DNA from: Bacillota bacterium | GTDB lineage: Bacteria; Bacillota; Clostridia; Acetivibrionales; DSM-1351 | Direction of reading: 5' to 3' | DNA length: 19,440 nt | NCBI GenBank assembly: GCA_023398105.1 | Contig: JAEWST010000059.1 | Location: 1-19,440 of the forward strand | In this document: piece by piece, positions 14,420 to 19,440 of the stretch | Layout: each line of letters begins with the position of its first letter | Numbering within the stretch: the stretch's first letter is position 1 | Notes under the pieces: model-generated | What the model was told of the DNA's origin: nothing | The model's database searches: none | What the model saw: the letters and a program-made list of their open reading frames with translations, nothing else | Translations under genes and position numbers: made by a program

Positions 14420-17400
14420 ATGTCAAAAATTAAAATGACGGTGGATGGTAATAATGCTGCTGCTTATGTAGCTTATGCTTTTACAGATGTAGCTGCAATT
14501 TATCCTATTACACCTTCCTCAACAATGGCTGAATATGCTGATGAATGGGCAGCAAAGGGTAAAAAAAACATATTCGGACAAAAAGTCAGTGTTGTCGAAA
14601 TGGAATCAGAAGCAGGAGCAGCAGGAGCTGTACACGGTTCTCTTCAAGCAGGAGCATTAACAACAACCTTTACTGCCTCTCAAGGACTTCTGCTTATGAT
14701 ACCAAACATGTATAAAATAGCAGGCGAACTATTGCCAGGTGTATTTCATGTAAGTGCAAGAGCACTGGCAGCGTCTTCTTTAAGCATTTTCGGAGATCAT
14801 CAAGATGTCATGGCTGCAAGACAAACGGGCTTTGCAATGCTTGCAACAGGCTCTGTTCAAGAAATAATGGATTTGGCACCAGTAGCACATTTAGCAGCAA
14901 TCAAAGGAAAATTGCCATTTTTGCACTTCTTTGATGGTTTCAGAACCTCCCATGAGGTACAAAAAGTAGAAGCACTGGAATATAATGATTTTGCTAGTTT
15001 ACTTGACAGAGAAGCTTTGAATGAATTCAGAAACAACGCACTTTCTCCTAATCATCCTGTTACAAGAGGAACTGCTCAAAACCCTGATATTTATTTTCAA
15101 ACTCGTGAAGCATCAAATAAATATTATGACAACATTGTCAGCATTGTTCAGGATTATATGCAGCAAATGGGGAAACTAACAGGAAGACAGTACGATTTAT
15201 TTGATTACTACGGTGATCCTACTGCAGAACATATTATTATTGCTATGGGTTCTATAACTCCTGTTATTGAAGAAACTATAGATTATTTAAATGCATCTGG
15301 AGAAAAATACGGTGTTGTAAAGGTTCATCTTTACAGACCTTTCTCAGTAAAGCATTTGCTTATTACTATACCTTCAACAGTTAAGAAGATAGCTGTACTT
15401 GACAGAACAAAGGAACCTGGCAGTTTAGGCGAGCCTTTATATCTTGATGTTAAGGCAGCCTTGTACGATATGGAAAATGCTCCATTAGTTGTAGGTGGTC
15501 GCTACGGTCTTGGTTCAAAGGATACTACTCCTTCCGATATTAAAGCTGTTTTTGATAATCTGAAGCTTCAAAATCCTAAAAATGGATTTACTGTTGGTAT
15601 AGTTGATGATGTAACTAACACTTCGTTACCTGTAACTCAAAAAATTACTGCAGGTTCTAAGTCAACTATTCGCTGTAAGTTCTGGGGACTTGGCTCAGAT
15701 GGTACTGTTGGTGCAAATAAACAGGCTATTAAGATTATAGGTGATCATACAAACAAATATGCTCAGGGTTATTTCTCTTACGACTCAAAGAAATCAGGTG
15801 GAGTAACTGTTTCCCATTTAAGATTTGGAGATGAACCTATAAAATCAGCATATCTTATTGATGAAGCTGATTATATTGCATGTCACAATCAATCATATGT
15901 CTATCAATATGATTTACTCAAAGGGCTTAAGCCTGGCGGAATATTTGTTTTGAACTGCTTGTGGACTGAAAGCGAAATTGACCAGCATCTCCCTGCAAAG
16001 CTAAAAAGAGAAATTGCTTTAAATAATATTAATTTCTATACCGTTAATGCAACTAAAATCGCTGAGTCTATAGGTTTAGGAAATAGAATTAACATGATAA
16101 TGCAGGCTGCATTTTTCAAGCTTGCCAATATAATTCCAATAGATGAAGCTACTAAGTATCTGAAGGAAGCTGTTGTTAAAGCATATGGTAATAAGGGCGA
16201 AAATGTTGTAAACACAAACTATCAAGCGATTGATAAGGGTTTTGAGGCTGTTGTCAAAATCAATGTTCCTGATAGCTGGAAAACAACTGTGGAAGAACCT
16301 ATACCTGACATTGACGAGCCTGACTTCATTAAAAATATTTTAAGACCAATGAATGCAATGAACGGCGATGCTTTACCTGTAAGTGCCTTTAACAATTACG
16401 AAGACGGCACCTTCCCAGCTGGAACTTCTGCCTACGAAAAACGTGGTATAGCAGTTAATGTTCCCGAATGGATTGCAGATAACTGTATCCAATGTAATAT
16501 TTGTTCTTTGGTATGTCCTCATGCTGTTATCAGACCTTTTCTTGCAACAAAGGAAGAATTGGAAAATGCACCAGCTGGCTTTGTTACTAAGCAAGCTGTA
16601 GGAAAAGGACTAGAAGACTTACAGTTCAAAATTCAAATAAGTACAATGGATTGTACAGGCTGTGGAAACTGTGCAGATGTTTGTCCTGCAAAGGAAAAAG
16701 CCTTGGTTATGAAAAAGCTTGATACACAAACAGAAAAAGAAATTCCTAATTGGATGTTTGCAACAACAGGTGTTTCATATAAAGGTGATAGATTTGGCAG
16801 TAAAATCATAAAGGATACACAGTTTAAGACACCTCTAATTGAGTTCTCTGGGGCTTGTGCTGGTTGCGGCGAAACTGCCTATATTAAACTAGCGACTCAG
16901 CTATTCGGAGATCGAATGATGATTGCCAATGCAACAGGTTGTTCCTCAATCTGGGGTGCTTCAGCTCCAACTACTGCATATACAGTTAATCACGAAGGAA
17001 AAGGTCCTTCTTGGGCTAATTCTCTATTCGAGGATAATGCTGAATACGGCTTCGGTATGTATTTGGGAGTTAAACAGCTTCGTGAAAGACTTGCTGATTT
17101 AGCTAATGAGCTGATAGCACTCAATGTTTCTGAAGATCTAAAAGCTGCATTATCACAATGGCTTGAGAATATAGAAGATGGCGAAGGCTCTAAGACTGCC
17201 AGTGCAAAGCTTTTAGGTGTGCTAAATAGCTATACAGGTTCCGATGACCAGCAAAAGAAGCTTATTGCAGAAATTCTTGAAAAACAAGATTATCTTGTTA
17301 AGCGTTCACAGTGGATTCTTGGTGGTGACGGTTGGGCTTATGATATCGGCTATGGTGGACTTGACCACGTTCTTGCCTTAGGTGAAGATGTTAACGTACT

Positions 17401-17950
17401 GGTATTTGATACTGAAATTTACTCAAATACAGGAGGACAATCCTCAAAGTCAACTCCTACCTCTGCAATTGCTAAATTTGCCGCTTCAGGTAAAAAAGCA
17501 GGAAAGAAGGATCTTGCGGCGCAGATGATGACTTATGGAAATGTATATGTTGCTCAGATAAGTCTTGGTGCAGACAGAAACCAAACTCTCAAGGCTATTT
17601 CTGAAGCAGAGGCATATAAAGGGCCTTCAATTATTATTGCATATGCACCTTGTATCAATCATGGTTTAAAGGAAGGCATGGGAAGAAGTGTTGCGAATGA
17701 GCAGCAAGCAGTGGAATCAGGCTACTGGCATATATTCCGATACAATCCAGAACTAAAGGAACAAGGTAAAAATCCATTTATTTTGGATTCAAAACCTCCA
17801 AAATCAAGCTTCAGAGACTTTATAATGGGACAGGTAAGATTCTCTTCTCTTGCAAAGCAGTTCCCTAACGAGGCGGAAGAGCTGTTCATTTCTCTTGAAA
17901 AACAGGCAAATGAGAAGTATGAGAGGCTTAAGAAGCTGGCGGCGGAGTGA
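14420..17950 (+). CDS. nifJ: Pyruvate:ferredoxin (flavodoxin) oxidoreductase
   Basis: This cytoplasmic enzyme oxidises pyruvate with CoA to acetyl-CoA and CO2 and reduces ferredoxin, the central fermentation step of clostridia. It is a full-length single-chain homodimer type of 1176 residues. The pyruvate-binding domain I has YPITPSS (28-34) and EMESEAGA (60-67). The CoA-binding and central domains follow. A two-cluster ferredoxin domain holds C689-C692-C695-C699 and C745-C748-C751-C755. The TPP domain has the proximal cluster cysteines C813, C816, C841 and C1078. Its TPP motif runs from GDG at 969-971 to N1003 (YSNTGG). All cluster ligands are present, so the enzyme should be active. The ATG follows AGGTGGG at a good distance. 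The C-terminal extension ends KYERLKKLAAE. It is transcribed alone or with the small gene upstream and ends at the hairpin at 18041. Confidence 0.97.
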   Translation: MSKIKMTVDGNNAAAYVAYAFTDVAAIYPITPSSTMAEYADEWAAKGKKNIFGQKVSVVEMESEAGAAGAVHGSLQAGALTTTFTASQGLLLMIPNMYKIAGELLPGVFHVSARALAASSLSIFGDHQDVMAARQTGFAMLATGSVQEIMDLAPVAHLAAIKGKLPFLHFFDGFRTSHEVQKVEALEYNDFASLLDREALNEFRNNALSPNHPVTRGTAQNPDIYFQTREASNKYYDNIVSIVQDYMQQMGKLTGRQYDLFDYYGDPTAEHIIIAMGSITPVIEETIDYLNASGEKYGVVKVHLYRPFSVKHLLITIPSTVKKIAVLDRTKEPGSLGEPLYLDVKAALYDMENAPLVVGGRYGLGSKDTTPSDIKAVFDNLKLQNPKNGFTVGIVDDVTNTSLPVTQKITAGSKSTIRCKFWGLGSDGTVGANKQAIKIIGDHTNKYAQGYFSYDSKKSGGVTVSHLRFGDEPIKSAYLIDEADYIACHNQSYVYQYDLLKGLKPGGIFVLNCLWTESEIDQHLPAKLKREIALNNINFYTVNATKIAESIGLGNRINMIMQAAFFKLANIIPIDEATKYLKEAVVKAYGNKGENVVNTNYQAIDKGFEAVVKINVPDSWKTTVEEPIPDIDEPDFIKNILRPMNAMNGDALPVSAFNNYEDGTFPAGTSAYEKRGIAVNVPEWIADNCIQCNICSLVCPHAVIRPFLATKEELENAPAGFVTKQAVGKGLEDLQFKIQISTMDCTGCGNCADVCPAKEKALVMKKLDTQTEKEIPNWMFATTGVSYKGDRFGSKIIKDTQFKTPLIEFSGACAGCGETAYIKLATQLFGDRMMIANATGCSSIWGASAPTTAYTVNHEGKGPSWANSLFEDNAEYGFGMYLGVKQLRERLADLANELIALNVSEDLKAALSQWLENIEDGEGSKTASAKLLGVLNSYTGSDDQQKKLIAEILEKQDYLVKRSQWILGGDGWAYDIGYGGLDHVLALGEDVNVLVFDTEIYSNTGGQSSKSTPTSAIAKFAASGKKAGKKDLAAQMMTYGNVYVAQISLGADRNQTLKAISEAEAYKGPSIIIAYAPCINHGLKEGMGRSVANEQQAVESGYWHIFRYNPELKEQGKNPFILDSKPPKSSFRDFIMGQVRFSSLAKQFPNEAEELFISLEKQANEKYERLKKLAAE

Positions 17951-18040
17951 AAAGCATGTAGAAACAAAAGAGTCTAAAACCAAACTGCGTTAAAAAGTTT
18001 AAAAAGGCAAAGCAATCTAAACCCAAACTGATTAACTAAT

Positions 18041-18095
18041 TAAGACCTGTACTACAGTTATATAAAATAAGCTGTAGTGCAGGTCTTTAGTTTTT
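18041..18095 (+). terminator. Strong intrinsic terminator after the oxidoreductase gene
   Basis: A 16-bp stem, AAGACCTGTACTACAG (18041-18056) with CTGTAGTGCAGGTCTT (18072-18087), has one G-U-type mismatch and a 15-base loop and is followed by TAGTTTTT. In the rest of the gap 17951-18258 the only pattern is an imperfect direct repeat (TCTAAAACCAAACTG at 17973 and TCTAAACCCAAACTG at 18015). Confidence 0.9.
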
Positions 18096-18258
18096 GAACA
18101 AAAATGCATTAGCCTTGTTGTGAAATAAATTTTGTTTAATATTTCGCAGTAAACGCATTGCCTATTGCAGTAGTAGTATATGTATCCCCTAAGAATGCTT
18201 AACGAAATTATTTGTAAATTTGTAACAGCTTATCACAGAATTTTCACCGCCGTGCATG

Positions 18259-19209
18259 TTATTTTCTCATATCATCAATGAGTTTACCAACATTACTCCC
18301 CAGACTGTATTCCAATTTTTCAATGTCTTCACAAAATTTCTTTTCATTTTCTATAGCTTTATCAATATTATTCACAAGAGCTTCAGCATCATAATTTGTT
18401 TTATTATAGCTCACAAGTATTCTTTTCAATTCATCCTCCGCATATCTACGCTTAGCCCCAACCTTGACTTTTGGATTAAGCCGCATTTTTTCTCGATCAA
18501 GTGTAAACACCTCGTCAAAATGCAACAGAAGCCAAAATTCAAAACATGGATTTGTAACATAGAATCCGAATTTCTTCTCCTTACATTTATTCAATACATA
18601 AGCATATTGATTATCATGCGGTCTGCAATGAAAGCTTTTTCTATCTCTGTCAACAATCAAGCATATCTTATCGAAATCTTTTGCATATGTTATTCCACCG
18701 TTCTTTATTACTTCTGATATATCTGAAATTATGTTTTCTGTTTTCAATTCTTCATTGAGTTGTGAAATAATCTTTGCACATTCTACTTCAATATCTCCAA
18801 CAACTTCATCCATTAATTTACCAATTTTATTTTCACAGATGAACTTAAGCAGATCCCATGTTGTTTCTGCTGTTTTTTCTGTATCACAGATTTTTTCTTC
18901 GTTAAGATAATCCATAATTCTATTCAACATTGTCTCATATGAAATTGATCCTGTTTTACTTTCCTCAATGTCCTTAATTATGCGATCTAATATTTTTTTA
19001 GGATTACTCCAACCTTTTTCACTATGACTTCGAACTATTGGAATGAGTTCAATTAATGGGTTAATCCCTATTTTTATCCTTGCGTTATTTACTGCATTAA
19101 AGTATATCTGCTCTGTATCAGAACCTTCATAAACCAAAAAATATTTTTTTAATGTTCTATCTGTTTCAGAAATTTTCGTTCGTTCTGCAAATGTCCTGCT
19201 TTCTCTCAT
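18259..19209 (-). CDS. rloB: RloB-like protein (TOPRIM-type putative nuclease)
   Basis: This 316-residue protein resembles RloB, first named for genes inside restriction-modification loci. The N-terminal strand carries YEGSDTEQIYF (27-37), with acidic E28 and E33. A central strand ends in IVDRDRKSF (D187 and D189). PCFEFWLLLHF (221-231) follows. This order (E, then DxD, then a PxFExWLLLHF block) is typical of RloB proteins and resembles a TOPRIM metal site, so nuclease activity is likely but unproven. It has an insertion of about 100 residues, helical and charged, between the first and second motif (about 70-165). The ATG at 19209 is three bases after the RloA-like stop, with AGGAGG inside the end of that gene, so the two are translationally coupled. 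Defence against phage is inferred from family and context. Confidence 0.85.
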   Translation of the reverse strand: MRESRTFAERTKISETDRTLKKYFLVYEGSDTEQIYFNAVNNARIKIGINPLIELIPIVRSHSEKGWSNPKKILDRIIKDIEESKTGSISYETMLNRIMDYLNEEKICDTEKTAETTWDLLKFICENKIGKLMDEVVGDIEVECAKIISQLNEELKTENIISDISEVIKNGGITYAKDFDKICLIVDRDRKSFHCRPHDNQYAYVLNKCKEKKFGFYVTNPCFEFWLLLHFDEVFTLDREKMRLNPKVKVGAKRRYAEDELKRILVSYNKTNYDAEALVNNIDKAIENEKKFCEDIEKLEYSLGSNVGKLIDDMRK

Positions 19210-19212
19210 ACA

Positions 19213-19440
19213 CTAGTCCTCCTTAACTGGAAATACTGTGCTGAAAACTGGCACTCCACCATAACGACCTTCTAAATATGCTTTGTCTATCTTTTTATCA
19301 AATCTTTCATTGTACTCCTCTAAGGAATATATATCTGACTCTCCAGATTTCTTTTTATTTACAAACCATATTTCATCTCGTCTTAGCAAATCAAAATCCA
19401 TTAACCTTGATTCATGAGTAGTCACTATTAGTTGAATGTT
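19213..19440 (-). CDS. rloA: RloA-like AAA/ABC-type ATPase, C-terminal 75 residues only
   Basis: This is the end of a gene entering from beyond the right edge; the reading frame is open to base 19440. The visible part begins NIQLIVTTHES, the strand and histidine of the switch (H-loop) region of ABC/SMC-like ATPases. It continues DFDLLRRDEIWFVNKKKSGE and then YLEGRYGGVPVF. These blocks are characteristic of RloA and related AAA_21/AAA_15 ATPases at their C-terminus. The Walker A and B motifs would lie outside the window. It is upstream of and coupled to the RloB-like gene in one operon. The subfamily beyond 'RloA-like' cannot be fixed from 75 residues. Confidence 0.8.
   Translation of the reverse strand, partial: NIQLIVTTHESRLMDFDLLRRDEIWFVNKKKSGESDIYSLEEYNERFDKKIDKAYLEGRYGGVPVFSTVFPVKED

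Noticed and set aside
18256..18717. Plus-strand frame of 153 codons opposite rloB
   Set aside because: It is antisense to a well-supported RloB-like gene and has no ribosome binding site.
18259..19440. Naming the pair PARIS (AriA-AriB)
   Set aside because: The effector motifs fit RloB better than the DUF4435 protein AriB, and the ATPase is almost entirely outside the window, so the name would go beyond the evidence.

Overview
The window is AT-rich and gene-dense. It has strong AGGAGG-type ribosome binding sites, a clostridial-style single-chain pyruvate:ferredoxin oxidoreductase and a large SLH-anchored surface protein. It also has a small acidic/polar protein resembling clostridial spore-associated DUF3787 proteins. 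Together these suggest a strictly anaerobic, probably spore-forming member of the Clostridia. The species cannot be named from sequence alone.

Layout. (1) 1-954: right-hand part of an IS3-family insertion sequence, with the orfB transposase open at the window edge. (2) 925-1967 (-): an ABC transporter operon, ATPase then permease; the IS has cut the permease after 104 codons. (3) 2304-3353 (-): class I mannose-6-phosphate isomerase. (4) 3672-4127 (+): an unrecognised 151-residue protein. (5) 4345-6455: an AraC-type regulator divergent from an EamA/DMT transporter, with a good promoter in front of the transporter. (6) 6550-7960 (-): a small secreted DUF2680-like protein and a DedA-family membrane protein. 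(7) 8477-13510 (-): a giant surface protein of 1677 residues (signal peptide, 22 leucine-rich repeats, 8 InlB-type B repeats, linker, three SLH domains). (8) 14158-17950 (+): a 63-residue small protein, then pyruvate:ferredoxin (flavodoxin) oxidoreductase, ended by a strong terminator. (9) 18259-19440 (-): rloB and the 3' end of an RloA-like ATPase gene, a candidate anti-phage or restriction-linked pair that runs off the window.

How the genes work together. Most transcription units look independent. Clear functional couplings are the ABC ATPase/permease operon (TAATG overlap), the divergent regulator/transporter pair, and the tightly coupled rloA-rloB pair (3-nt gap, with the rloB ribosome binding site inside the end of rloA). 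The intergenic spaces hold two kinds of small repeats. One family carries ACTCAACTTTC / GAAAGTTGAGT ends or a TGTGCGAA core and occurs in at least five gaps. The other is a 133-bp inverted-repeat element between two convergent genes. With the IS3 copy they show that non-coding DNA here has been colonised by small mobile or repetitive elements.

The most interesting points are the RloA-RloB pair at the right edge, the dispersed intergenic repeat family, the recombination-prone surface protein, and a perfect 12-bp palindrome in the leader of the oxidoreductase gene.
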